Shown: positions 47,750-60,382 of the stretch, piece after piece | How positions within the stretch are numbered: position 1 is the stretch's first letter | Layout: each line of letters opens with the position of its first letter | NCBI GenBank assembly: GCA_004794655.1 | Contig: SMMW01000618.1 | Span: forward strand, 1,922,001 to 1,986,000 | Origin: Marisa cornuarietis | Taxonomy: Eukaryota > Mollusca > Gastropoda > Architaenioglossa > Ampullariidae | Direction of reading: 5' to 3' | Length of the DNA stretch: 64,000 nt | Notes under the pieces: model-generated | Told to the model about the DNA's origin: nothing | What the model saw: the letters and a program-made list of their open reading frames with translations, nothing else | The model's database searches: none | Program-made: the position numbers and the translations under genes

Positions 47750-48588
47750 TCCTGAAAAGAGAAAATATTTAGTAGTGTTTAAAATGTCATCTCCGTAAGG
47801 AACAAGAGTCAAAGGAAGACAATGAAATAAAGGACGATAATAGGGGAACTTGGACAATTTATAACAGAAGATTGGGAGATCTACCCTTATAAATAAATAT
47901 TTAAAACATACAAAATCCTAAAGATTCTGAGTGCATGAAGTATTTCTGTCGAGCTGTGGAAAAAGCCAGGCCGTCTTTAGAGACTTTTCTTGCTGCAGGA
48001 TGACGTCTTGGACTCAGACAGTGAAAAGCAGCGCCCCTTCCGGCGCCGCACGCTGTCCGTCTCCTCCCGACTGTCGACGGTCAGCGTCTCTTCCACCATG
48101 CGCCCCCTGTCCACCGCCTCCACCTCCAACCACCCTTCCCCCAACCATCCCAACCCTCCTTCCTGGCCAGACGCCATGGTAAGGGATAGCTTTGTCTAGA
48201 AAGGGATAGAGTTTTAAAAGACCAGTACATGTATATTGAATTTCTTTTCCAAATGATTTGGTTCAGTCCTAAATAATTGTTCAGCGAATCTGGATGAACA
48301 TGCCTCCCCTCTTCCCTCATACATTCGCCTTCAGACATCATCATGTGACTCGTGTCTGCCTTTCAGAACCAAGATTACGACAAGCTTCCTGGGGGAAGTA
48401 TCAGTAGTGGTTTTACCAGCTCTGGTATCGCTGGTGCTGGTGCTGGTGCTGGTACGGGTTCCTCAGGACCTAGCAGCAAGAAGCACAGCTACGCCTACCG
48501 CCAGCGGCTACAGACCATGGAGGAGTTCGAACTGGACGAAACGCTCATTGTGACGTCACCCGAACTTGGCCGATACAACCCTGACTGA
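42028..48588 (+). CDS. Membrane-anchored WSD1/DGAT-like O-acyltransferase homologue, 6 coding exons, 1235 aa
   Basis: Exons: 42028-43959, 44627-45673, 45982-46101, 47034-47240, 47999-48178, 48367-48588. All introns are GT-AG and every junction is phase 0. An in-frame TGA at 41998 supports the ATG at 42028. Residues 1-480 are Ser/Thr/Gly-rich and probably disordered; 485-531 form one or two hydrophobic segments ending in a Cys cluster (CSLCCCCG, RCCVGCCH). About residues 565-993 resemble bacterial and plant wax-ester-synthase/DGAT enzymes: NNHVVGMPGYIESLEDLQ, PLSLNQPLWEVQVL, MHLALADGPS (683-689) and VSNLAGPE (927-934). Those enzymes esterify fatty alcohols or diacylglycerol with acyl-CoA using HHxxxDG; here the second His is Leu684. 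A Thr/Ser tract (823-852) interrupts the domain. Residues 1030-1085 look coiled coil, followed by a Ser-rich tail with an RRRTLSVSS motif. Family homology is good; enzymatic activity is uncertain. No gene symbol is assigned. Confidence 0.9.
45161..45250 (+). repeat. Coding (ACC/ACT)n microsatellite in acyltransferase exon 2
   Basis: ACCACGACCACTACCACTAC and following triplets encode ten threonines, followed by Asn/Ser/Thr-rich codons. It lies between the conserved ALPIDFRSDL and NHYSLAVVRLAS segments, so it probably forms a surface loop. The frame is kept, indicating that length changes in units of three are tolerated. Confidence 0.85.
47395..47765 (+). repeat. Intronic ~180-bp tandem repeat with GAT arrays (intron 4 of the acyltransferase-like gene)
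   Basis: The phrase GAAAGAGAAAATGCTTTC-like (AAGAGAAAATG at about 47412, GAAAGAGAAAATG at 47566, AAAAGAGAAAATAT at 47755) recurs after each GAT-rich block. GAGACAAAGAAtgATGATG also occurs at about 47498 and 47681. The last block holds about 18 pure GAT units at 47694-47750. Confidence 0.75.
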
Positions 48589-49250
48589 ACGAATACTGGG
48601 GAGTTGTGTTTCCCTGCTTGACTTGGTCATGAGAGCTGATGACGACGCCGACCACTTTCCTACGTGCGATGAAGCACGCGTCATGTTCATGTTTGCTTAC
48701 CTCCCTTTCTAAAGCAAGGGCTGTGCGAAGAGATAATGTCCGATGCCTGGTTCGGCTCTCGGTATGATCCTGCATCTCTCATTAAGAAAATGTTGTTGTA
48801 ACAAAACGTCCTCGAAAAAAATTGTTTCTGCGGAAAGATCGCACGTTTTAAGTTCGTTGCACAAGGGAGTTAAGTGGAAAATCTGGTGAATGAAACTGTG
48901 CGCGTGGGAGCATTGAGGGGTTGGGGAAAGACGTTTGTGAAGCCAGTTAAAGAAAAGACGAAGAAGGGAAGAAAAGAAGCTCGTGCAGAACTTTAGAACT
49001 GTCCGCGTTGTGAGAAAAATTGAGATACAAAAGGGGAATAGATGACTGAGCGCATGCATGCATGTACTGATAAATCGGATGGGATGGATGATATGGATGG
49101 ATGGCTTACAAATCACGTGACTAGCCTGTTTCCCGCCCATAATCCTTTTTGGCCTTGCCAGTCACAATTGACAGCAGCAAAAGGACAGGAAAAATAAATA
49201 AATAAAAAGGGATAGGGGATGAGGAGTACACCATACAAAGTCCTTCGTTT
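48589..49250 (+). other. Probable 3' untranslated region of the acyltransferase-like gene
   Basis: It follows the TGA stop directly. AATAAA occurs near 49193-49204 (AAAATAAATAAATAAAAAGG), a plausible polyadenylation signal. No other gene is visible here. The actual cleavage site is not determinable. Confidence 0.45.
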
Positions 49251-51528
49251 CATTCCGACTACGAACAACCAGAACGGAACAAAACAGCACGAAACGAAAC
49301 AAAATTGACAAGGAAGAATAACCCCAATTTGGCACGTTTAAAAAAAGTCTCTGTGGGTCTGTCTGTTGCGGAGGGGTTGTCCTCCCTTGCGCAGAGATAA
49401 ATCGTTTGAACCGCTTTATCTCATCATTCGTTCAAGTCATCGTGTTGAATGCGAGTACTCAAGCGTGCTTTTTCCAACATCCGGATATAAAAACCGAAAG
49501 GGTTTTTTTTTTAATATTTCCCTAGAGAAGTTCTGCGCCGGAGATTGGGTTCCGCCTCATACCCTGGATGGAGGCTGAACAGACGTAAAAGTGTGTAAAT
49601 GAGGCGTTTGTTGTCGTGAAACAAAATGGCGCCTGGCATTGGCATCGACGCGCTGTTAGTGTCGCTGTTCTCTTGGCTTATCGCTAGCGAGAAAAAAAAT
49701 CAATGCTGGCTCCATTCACTGTGAGCTGCTTCCTTGTCGCTACTTTTTATTATAGGAGAGCGAGGAGAATGTGTAAATACGTTGCTTGATTTAAAGTTGT
49801 GTTGTACCACGTTTGAACTGATGCGGTTTGCTTTCCTCTCCTCCTGCCACACCCGTAATTTCGTTTTAATGGCATGTTTGTAGGAACATAGGAACTGCAG
49901 AACTTGCGCTCAGGAGAAGTTCAATGTTTTCTTCCGTGAAATACAACGCATACAGACGTCATCCGTTAGTATGTTACCTAATTAACAGCTATATATATAT
50001 GTATATATATTTCATTTTAAGAGCAGTTTAACGTACTATAGAATGTCAGAACTGAATATTCCGTTCATCAAATGAGTATTCTGCTCATAAATTTTCCCTT
50101 ATATTTGCTAATATTGTTTACTTCGGTAATGTGATATTTGAAGGCGAACATCCTGTTATTAATGGGTGTAACCCAGCTTCCTTTCTTTCTCTGTCTCTCA
50201 CTCACTCATGCAAGCACAAAACACATTAATATAGTTAAGGGTTGATTTCCGAATGTTTTTGTGCATTTTTATAAACTATATTTTACCCACACTTAGTAAT
50301 ATTTGTTTTATTCTCTGTGGTGTGCATTCAGGAAGCTCTATGAGCACGTGTAAATATTCTGACAGTCTGTTTATATCGCTGTCATCGCCTAGATGTGTGA
50401 GCGAGAAAGTCCCTGTTGGTATTTCTGTTTATATTAAAGTTGTCCCGATGTACAGTTCGGTCGTGACTGGGGTGACGAGCAGCAGCAATATATCATCCTG
50501 CTAACTGGCTTCTTCTTCATATCCAGAAAAACCACTGCCCCTAAAATCTTGTATCCTTATTTACGACATTACCCTATTTATGCTTATTCTTCATAGGCCA
50601 GAAGCCACTAAATCCGTTCCCCAAGTATTCTTCAGGCCACAGGACGACGCCGAGCACCGGGTTATCTCCCTTGTTTCCCTTTCTTGTATCCACCACCTTT
50701 CTCTCTCTGTTTCTTCCTACCTACCTTTCTTTCCTGGTCAGACCTGGTTTTCTTTTTCTTTGACTTGTCTTTCTTCAAGAGAACTGATTATAGATTACAT
50801 TATATTATAAACCACAAGTTTTCTCTGTTCCGTGAGGAGTTAGGAGTGCGTGCGTAATAGAAAAAAGAGAGACAATTTTGTTTTCGAAGCCATAATTGTT
50901 TCTGAAGTCCCAGACTTTGTCGAAGTGTTAGACTTTGTTGTGTCTATGCAGCTTGCCGGTGACTAGAGTTTAGTTTCGTGGCAAACGTTATTAGGATCAT
51001 CTGACCTCATTAGAGAGTATTCGTTGGCCAGATCTTTTTTTTTTTTAGTCGTATTTTCTTCCGTAGAAGCAACGGAAATGTTCACACGTTTCTGTGAAGC
51101 TGCTGTATGTAATGATGTTAATTCTGTTATGTTCAGCTGCTGATCCCATAATATGACCTTGATCTCTTGCATTCCGTTTGTATATCTTGCTATCATCAAC
51201 ATTACCATCCACCTGTTGCTGGGCTTGATGACCTCAGGCCGGACACAGAAATATCTAAAGAAGGCTTTTCATCGTTTATAGAAACTCAAAACACATTAGT
51301 GGACATTTCTTTATCTAAAATTCTAACATATCCATATCAGTAAATAGGACAAATTCATATCGGCAATATACAAATTCAGAATGTCAGCAATCTAACATCT
51401 CATATCAGCAATAAAAAAAAATATGGAAAGCGAATGATTCCAAGTGCCCTGCGTGTTGTGTATTTTGTATTGCGTTTGACTTTTATAGACAAACATGTGA
51501 GCCATGTGATAGAGGATGCTGAAGTGAT
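49251..51528. other. AT-rich noncoding stretch
   Basis: A short (TA)n occurs near 49990-50008. Reading frames are short and AT-driven; nothing was recognised. Confidence 0.4.
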
Positions 51529-51664
51529 CAGTGGTGTGGGAAGATGCTTGGGTTTTTAGGGGAGGAGGGAGAAAACTCCATGCTGACAGTGAACGACGTT
51601 CCCATTCTTGCCTCCTCAGAATCTTTTTTGAGGGGTGGATGGCCCCCTTGTTCCTACGTCACTG
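51529..51664 (+). mobile_element. hAT-like MITE, copy 1, 136 bp
   Basis: The left end CAGTGGTGTGGGAA and right end TTCCTACGTCACTG are imperfect inverted repeats. GTGAT lies immediately outside both ends (51524-51528 and 51665-51669), consistent with a short target-site duplication. The interior (CTGACAGTGAACGACGTTC, ATCTTTTTTGAGG) matches 57954-58083. CAGTGGCGTAG termini are typical of hAT-derived miniature elements. Confidence 0.8.
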
Positions 51665-54600
51665 GTGATTACAGTGTAGTTGGATGTGAAGTCTTTAGAA
51701 ATCTAGTCAGCTGAGTGGCGGTGTTAGCAGCTGTGCAACTCTGATTGGTCCCTTTATCGTGACGTCTTTCACAGATTTCTCGCCATATTGGTATCACGTG
51801 ATGGCTTCTACCACCAAAATGTCACTAGAGTGCAGATTGAGAAATCGCTGGACAGAACAATTGTCTGCCTAGCTCTGATCATTCAAAACCAGGCTACTTA
51901 GCTGTAAGAATGTGTGTGTGTGTGTGTGTGGTCTGGTCTGTGCATCTTCCTCTGTATTCTTTTCTTTTAACTTTTTTCTACTTCCATGATGTAACAGTGA
52001 GGCCGTATCTGAACTGCAGCTGCCAGCTCATCTTCAAGAAGGAGGGATGGGGAAAAAAACTACATCACAATATTTTAATTAAAGAAATTTTGTTAAGAGA
52101 AGACCGGTGAGCTTTTCTGCTTCGAATGTCTCGACTGCAGAAAGAATTTGACGAGAATTTGAAATATCTTTTTGGATGTGCGCTTTAAACGGTTTTGTAC
52201 GCTTTGAAATACACGCGATCGAGTCGCTCTTTGAAAAAAAGTATCGGCACGTCAGCAGCACACATCTATTCTATTCAAGGCTTCTGATTGGACCGTCATA
52301 TGCTGCTGATGATATCTGTAAGTTCTTAGACCAGCAGGCAAGGACAAAATCACTTCTCCAGTCAACGAGTAAATGCTCGTGCTTCACTTGACAACGTGCG
52401 AAGCTCCAGAATGCATGATTCGTTCGACAAGTGAATATCGTTGTTACACATTAATGACGGCTGTATCGTCACTTGTCGCATAGTAAAGAAATTCATACAT
52501 ATATAGTGACAAAAGAAATGGAAGACAATGATCGTCTTAAATCAATATTTATATATATGTTGGTCACTTCTTTAACACTGTGTTGTTCACATTGAATGAA
52601 TTGTTCCATAATACCCAGTATTCACTGTCAGTGAGGGTGATATATATTTACTTATGTTGTGACTGTTATTTCGTATCTCCCATCGCCATTGTTGAAGTTT
52701 GTATTTGAAGAAATCCTGCGTTTGCTGCATTTTTACCCATTCCTTAGCAATGGGAGGATATATGTGCTCCAAAAATAAAATCAGAGCAATTTCGAGCTGA
52801 TTTAATTATGTCCTTTCGTGAAAAACCAATAACCCCAAGGGAGTATGCCATTCAGAATAAAGGATACTGCCATTAATGTCCAAGTAAGCTTTCAAGTTAG
52901 AATAGCATACTTTTATTAACAATGTACTACGTGGCATGAACTAAATCTGCCCAACAGTGGTTCAATGTGCCAGATCACGTGATACATGACCTGGGATTTC
53001 TCTCATTTATAGTAATAAGGCAATGTTGGAAACATCGTCCTCTTTCTATTTTTAACCTGTTACTCATTTTAGGACTTAAAAAAAATGTTCGTGTTTATTC
53101 ATTTTGTAGATATTAGATATTTAATTATTATATTTAATGATTTTGTAGGTAAATAAGCATGATTATAAGAAAATTATCTCACTGTAGCGATAACTATATT
53201 GTCCTTTAATTTGGGGGGAAATAAAGAAGCGGATTGACTGAATTAAGTCTTAGCATGCTGAGTACTTGACAGATGGAAATGAAGAAATGGCTCTGCTAAA
53301 AATGAAGGGTGACATCATGTCATAATAGGTAAAATATTACAATTGTCTTGTCTTTTGTAAGAAATGAGAATTGTTCACACTGCTCTGAAAATCTAAGCTC
53401 AGTGATTTTTCAGTATTACGAGTGATCACCAGATTCTAATATTTCTAAAATTTTAACTTCATAGGCTGCCAAGTTCTTACAGTATCGCTGTAAAGTAGAG
53501 AACCTCTTTCACGTTTCTTTGTTTAACAAACCCTGTATAGAGTTTATTAATTATTTGTTTGTTTGCGTATAGACAGTGCAGATAAAATAGACAACACCAT
53601 GATTTTTCATTGAAAGTCCATGAATTCGTTTCGTATTTTTGCATTATAGTAACATCATGTCAGGTCTAACTATAAAACTGATTGCTTTCCATTGTTACAG
53701 TAGTACCTCGTGTGTTTTCGTTACAGATCTGTTAACCGATTTGTTATTTCAAGCCTCCGCAGTAGTATGGACAAAAATCTATTGTTCTTGTTAAAAATCT
53801 TATTCCTTTCATTATCTCATTTACTAATTCCAAAGTTTTTTAAGTCTCAGTTCGACATCGGTGTGGTGTGCAAGTGAAGATTAAGCTTCGCTAGAACACA
53901 TCTATCGTTACAGCAAGGAGGTGACATTAAAAAAAAACCAGTTCTGGCTGCTGATGCAAATTTTTAAAAAAAAGTCGAGTCCTTCGTGCGCCCCTGTCTT
54001 CTTGTTTAAGAAGGATATTATTGTGTGATTGAGTGCGTGCGTGTGTGCTCTCTTGACTCTGAAAGAGGGCTAACTGTGTACTTTCTTCCAAATGACTAGT
54101 AAAAGATGCTATTCATCCCAAATTCTGAGATTATATTAATGTCCTTCTGAGATCGTTTAGTTTCGTGTTTTAAGAGCGCATTAGATCGACATCTGATAGG
54201 CTTCTCTGTTCTGGTCTGCCTCCACGTCCACCTATGATTAAAATAAAAAGATTATCATGCGTTTATAATATCATGTATATCGCTATTTCATCACGCACTT
54301 TGTCCTCCGTATCGATCGTTAGTGAATATTAACACCTAGCTGCGCCAACGTTTGTGTTACACCCACATAAGCCAGTCCGACTGCATTTGCTGGGGGGTTT
54401 TAATCGCTTACTTGCCAGACATATGTAATACTCAGTTCCGATAGTTCAGCTTTTAGCCCTGTACAAGGAATATCTGTATTTATTGAATGGCTGTTTGAAT
54501 ACCAGTGCCAGCTTACTCTATATACGGCTGGCGTCTCGCCTCTGAATCAGTAATGGGAGTGGAGTGAATAAAAGATGTAAAAATTATATGACATTAATCA

Positions 54601-55282
54601 AACTGTGGCGTAGCCGTATCTTATAAATCAGTTTGGGATGACTTGGAATAAACCGTATCTGGTACAATCTCAAATATACTTGTTAAAAAAAACGAGCGCG
54701 CTCGGCATATAATTAAAATGAGTTTGCTTTCCTGGAAGTGTTGAATCATCTTGAAATTACGCAAGCTCGATAGACAGCCTGTAACAGCTGGTGACAATTA
54801 TTGTGCGAATATCTCTGAGATCAGCCTGAAGCATAAGCATCAAGAATCCTTTTCTGTATTTTCCTAGTTCAAAAAGAACGTTGGTTGATTTTGATAAAGA
54901 TTTATTTGTGCTTTAGTGAGATACCGACTTTAGGCATGAAATAGACTTTAATAAAGGATTGTACTTGATTGTTAACAGTTGGGTTGTCGTCGTTGTGCTA
55001 TATGAATGTGTCTTGAATATGTGTGACTTTCTTTATATCTTTGTAATACAGAGGCTTAACTCGAAAGTTGCACCTGAATGCAATCTCATCCTCCTGTTAT
55101 ATACAGCTAGTATACAGCTATACAGCTACTATGTACAAGTGCGTAGTGCCTTCTGACTGGTTCTTTGGCAGTATGCAACTTCCTGTTTAATTTGCGTGAA
55201 ATGCTCCACTACAACCACAGATCGTAGAAGTCGGTGGCTACTGTGATTATCAATAATAATTAATAATCAAAAATTGATAATT
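51665..55282. other. AT-rich noncoding stretch
   Basis: (GT)n lies at about 51909-51929. No gene, RNA or further repeat was recognised; frames are at most about 70 codons and lack coding character. Confidence 0.45.
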
Positions 55283-55560
55283 AATCTTATTAATAATAAA
55301 ACGCAAAATTTGTATAGCGCATACTCACACTCCTAACGAAGCATCCTCTTAGCGCTTAAGAACAATAATGAGACATGGGCAACTTACGAGGGCAAACAAA
55401 CAATTACATATATGAACGACAGAAGAATAAACAACACGTACAGTACCAATTAATAATGAATAAAGACAAATGCAGAAAACGCAAAGAACACAAGTAACAA
55501 GGACTGAGAGTATCTTCATTTTGTAAAAGGAAGACGAGCAGGGAAGTAGCAATTAATTAG
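55283..55560 (+). repeat. Dispersed repeat family 2, copy 2
   Basis: TAATAATAAAA leads into TTTGTATAGCGCATACTCAC, CTCTTAGCGCTTAAGAAC, GAGACATGGGCAAC, AGAAGAATAAACAACACG and AACACAAGTAACAAGGAC, in the same order as 33337-33640. A palindromic AT-rich stretch (AATTAATAATCAAAAATTGA) precedes it. Confidence 0.75.
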
Positions 55561-57936
55561 CGGAAAAGGGGGAAGGTTTAAAAAAAATGATTAGATGTAT
55601 CTTAAGCCTACACTGAGCTGGAAACGTTTGTCGGAATAGCTGATCATGTACTCGTTACCATTCTAAACATCCTGCGTTCTCATAAACATGACACTTATAG
55701 AAAAAGTCCTGTAAGCTGGAAATAACAGGTGTAGAAATAAGAATATAAATAATAGATCCAGCCTCGCTGTTCGCGCGTGACTAATTTGTTAAGCGCGATT
55801 TGATTGGCTCGATTGTCTCAGCGATTTACTCCGCATGTCAAAATAGTTTTCTTCACAAAATATCTACCTAAAGATATTTTTCTTCTATTATTTCCTCATC
55901 GTTCGTCTGCCTTGCAGGAACGGCCGGGCAGGATATTTTTTCCTCATATATCGTATCCATGGTCTTAACTTCTTATATCGTCTGCCGCTTCAAATAATTA
56001 CCAGAAAATTTTAAAAAAAAATTAAAGCCCGCACGCAAAAGTAGTACGTAGTATTTGGATGGAAAGTGCCTTTGGTGCAGTGAAGGATATGTTTCCCATC
56101 TCCAAGAGTTGAGTGTGAAGGTCCGATATCGCTCTTCGGCTCTTATAGATAAGGCGCAGTCCAGCGATCGAGATGTGTTTCGGAGTCTGCTGTGGGCGCA
56201 CGCACACCGGACCAGTCTGAGTAAGACATCTCTGTTGCGATATAGATGTACTCTCTAATGTCACGTTCCCTTCTCTGAGCCTATTTTTAGTTGAAATCAA
56301 TATCACAATTAAATGTTCTCTCTCATTCTTTATTATCTTTAAAATATCAATCACATCTGATTATTTTCGTGATTGTCCTATCTGCAGGGAGGAGAAAATA
56401 ATTACTGTGTAGTGTGATTATCACTCTTGCAAAAAGGTACCACACCAAACGATAGCATCGCGAACTTGTATATTAACACGTGATTAGCATCAAGCCAGCT
56501 GCGGTAATTGTTTATTTTGGGAGGGAAAACTGCCAGTCCTACAAGTACAGTACCTCTACATACGATCGAGTCTTATCGATTAGATCCGTTCCACAAGACC
56601 ACAACTGAGCTTGCATGTCAAAAACCTCGATCTATGTTAAAACTATTTTTCCCATATAAAATAAATAGGATTTATATATGTAAATACGGTATAACAGCAC
56701 TGTATAGTAAATGTTAATGGCACGTAATATAAATAATATAGATAATAAAATAATAAAGAATATGTTATATTTATCAATCTTACCCTGGAGGAGACGATAT
56801 ATACTGTCGATAACGGAGGTAGGCAGATGGCAGCTAAGGGAGAGGGAGGGATCCGGAGATCAGTACGGGTGCTGAATGAATCATGCAGCTGGTGAGACAA
56901 CACTATTTACACTGCTTTTAACTTAAACCATTGTTACTCAGACTACGTAATTCTTTTTATGTCTTTACGCTACAACATCTAAATGACTCGATCGAGATCG
57001 TATATCGAATTTCCGCTCTTCAGTAAGAAAATTTCCACGAATTTTTGGCTCGTCTCTCGATTTACTCGTATATATATATATATTTTGGATCACTCGGAGG
57101 TCTTACTGTCCGTAAAAAAATTAGGGTCTTCTTAAATGAATAAGTTGAATATATAGATGTCTCCAACACACAGTTCACAGAGCAACAGCTAGCTGTGGGT
57201 CTTTCTTGGGGAACAAATTCAATGCCATGACCTGAACATTGTCATGGTTGCCGGATGCAATATGTTGCTAAAAAAATATATATTATGCGTGGCACAGGCT
57301 GAAGATGTGAAAGCTGAAAAAAATGTAGCTATTCTTCGCACCAGTGATCAGATTAAGCTGCCAGGTAAATAGAGGTAAAATTATCTGCTGGAAAAATCTG
57401 GGGTAAAATGGAAGAAATGCTCACGCTTAATTTCGTCCTTGGTGGTATCACTTATTTTGAATTCTCTCAAAGTGTCTTATCATATAGCATGCACATACGT
57501 TTTTATTAGCTCGACAGATTCACCACTGGATGCATTTCTCAAGTATTTTGAATAGAAGATGGGGTGTTTTTTCCCTGATCAATATGCAGTCTTGAACATA
57601 TAAACATTCAAATAATGTTATTTGCAGAAAATGTGATAAATGGCTGGCTAAACTAGATGGGTATAGGGATAATTTGGATTTAAAGTTTCAGTCTAGATCG
57701 AGATATTCGGTCTAGTAAAGGTGGTCTGACCACAGGCAACAATTATTTAATTACTGTACCATAAAACATTTTAAAATTCTGGGAAAGATCAATAAGTGAC
57801 CTTGCTTTACAATCAGAATGTTTAGTCTACTATATGGCTTAAAATGCTACTTCTTGTTTCAGCAGACATAATTTGCCCTTTCTTCCTAAAGAATATATAT
57901 ATATACCATGATATCTGCATGCACACGCACTCAGTC
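55561..57936. other. AT-rich noncoding stretch
   Basis: (TA)n runs occur near 57069-57081 and 57894-57904. The 110-codon minus frame at 56022-56354 and its plus-strand counterpart at 56055-56258 show no domain or paired splice sites. Confidence 0.4.
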
Positions 57937-58090
57937 ACACACACACACACACACAGTGGCATAGAAGATGCTCAGTTTGGGGGGTGGGGGATAACTCCTG
58001 GCTGACAGTGAACAACGTTCACTTTCTTGAACCCTCAGTATCTTTTTTCAGGCAGCTGCTGACCCTTTGCCCCTACACCACTGACACACA
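57937..58090 (+). mobile_element. hAT-like MITE, copy 2, inserted in a (CA)n tract
   Basis: The element (57954-58083) starts CAGTGGCATAGAAGATGCTC and ends CCCCTACACCACTG. It is flanked on the left by a (CA)n tract and on the right by ACACACA, so the target was the microsatellite and the duplicated bases are CA repeats. The interior matches copy 1 (CTGACAGTGAACAACGTTCA, ATCTTTTTTCAGG). Confidence 0.8.
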
Positions 58091-60326
58091 AATTTTACTT
58101 GTAAATGTACCCTGACTCTTAAAGAATTACCAATCAAACAAGTTTATACTTGCTACATGCTGTTCAAAACTGTCAGTGAAACAAAACTTGCAAACTCCCT
58201 CAAACTTGGAAGCAAATGAATGTTGATCCTTTCTTTTCTCAGAAAAGAAAATAATGTTAATAGAAGAACAAGCAGATGATCATACGTGCTTGTGAGAGGG
58301 AGGTTCTTTGTTAATAAGAATTTCTTGCAGTCGATGATAAGGCCAGGAAATGTTGTTGCACAGCTCTATAATCAATATACAGAAGGGTGATAAATTTGGA
58401 AGAAGAAATAATCTGATGATGTACTCTTCCTGTCCCATTAGATATAGGAATGTGATTAAGTTTAATACATTTTTGTGCACTTTATGAACACCATCTTTCT
58501 TAACTGGTATAGATAAATATGATAAAACTTCCCTTGAGACTTTCAAAACCACACCAGGAAGTTAAACACAAGTCGATCAATGACTTTGTAATGATGCAAC
58601 TTCAAAAATCCATTTTATAAACTACAGTCCACAGATTTGTAACTTTAAAAAAAGGTGTAATGCATTCATTCATGTGCTGACTCCATAATCCCAGCACCAC
58701 TGAACAGTGAACTTTACTACAATATCTCTACCATCAGGAGTGGATCCATTCTTCACAAAAGATGAAAGATACATGCGCTATAGTTGCTGCATTTCTAATA
58801 ATGGAAAATTGACAATCAAAATGCATGCAGATACTATAACTATGATACCTGCTTCGGTCTTGTAGTCTATTAAGTACATTTTCTTTTAATGTTCAAGATC
58901 ATAATCAGAGCTGATTTCCTGCGCTGAACTTGCACTGTTATCCTGCTAACATTGTATCCTGAAACTACTTTTAGATTTGCTGAACCACATAGGAGCAAAA
59001 CCTGATAACACACTGTGTGCAAGACCACTAATACTAGTGTGTGGCAAGACTGATTGATGCTGACAGGGCAGATAAGAATGCAGCCAACCAGTTCATTGTT
59101 GTTTCCATAAGCCTCTTATCATTTAAAGGATTCTTGACATATTCAAAAATGGATGGGTTTTTAACATTTGTGCATTTGATTACAATTAACCTGGTCAAAA
59201 GAAAACGTTTAGCCTGAACAGGTTTTACCATATCTGATGAATTTGCATGCTGCTATACCATAAAAATATAACTGGCAACTTGTTTTTATCCCCTGTAACT
59301 GGAAGGTCATGCAGCTGCAGAAATAATTTAATTATGTCAACAGCTTGAACTATTCAGGTGCACACACACATGTGCACCCCTGTATGCACACACACATTCA
59401 CATATTTCCATAGTCAAGGCAGATAGAAAAGTCTGGAGAGTGAGCTAGACTATTTATTTGGAAGAAAAAGAAAACAATTAAAAATAAGTAGACTATATTT
59501 GTATAAAACTTCCTATAAAGAGTTGTCCACATAATGCTTAAATAAATTATGTTTCATATAAATCACTATAATACAGCCTCACAAGACTGCAAGAGTCTGG
59601 TAAAAAAAATCAGTAAAGCACTTTTTTAAATAAATGAAAAAACAATGCTAACAAATAATTGTCTTTTTTTTTTTTTACTTTGTTTCAAAATAACCATGGT
59701 GTATTAATGCAATAAATGTGAACAAAATCCAGATATTTATCCAGTAGTTGTTTGAGACAGATGATTGTTTCAGTGACCAGATGGTGTTTATTATAACCTT
59801 AAATGACACAATTCTCCAAAAAATGTACAGTAGGTAAAAGGGATAGCTGGATACATGTACTCATTGATCACACAGACGCTGTCTGCAAAACTATAGAATC
59901 TGCATCATTATTTACAGTGTTGAATTGTCAAACAAAAGCACATGTAGTTAGTATCAGAACCTAATCAGTGGTAAACCTCTGCAGTAATGATCAATGTCTA
60001 AAATACACAATTTTATTTTAGATTTTAAGTAGAAGTAGGAACTAAACTTTTCTGAGTACAGAGAACAGTCAGACTCTACAAAATACAAAGCTTATAGAAT
60101 ACAAAATATCTGAAGATTTCTCCATTTGTTTAATGGAGACCCAATGTCAAAGTTTGCTAGAAGTAGCATTGTAAGTGTATCTTCTAACAAACTTCAAAAT
60201 GAGGCAATGGTTAGAAATACAGTGATTTAAAAATAAAATGCAGTCTACATATCTAAATGCATGAGCTTGAATATCAAAGTCAAGCATATATCTTGTGAGA
60301 TAAAATGATCATGAAGATTTCTGAAA

Positions 60327-60382
<56 letters not shown>

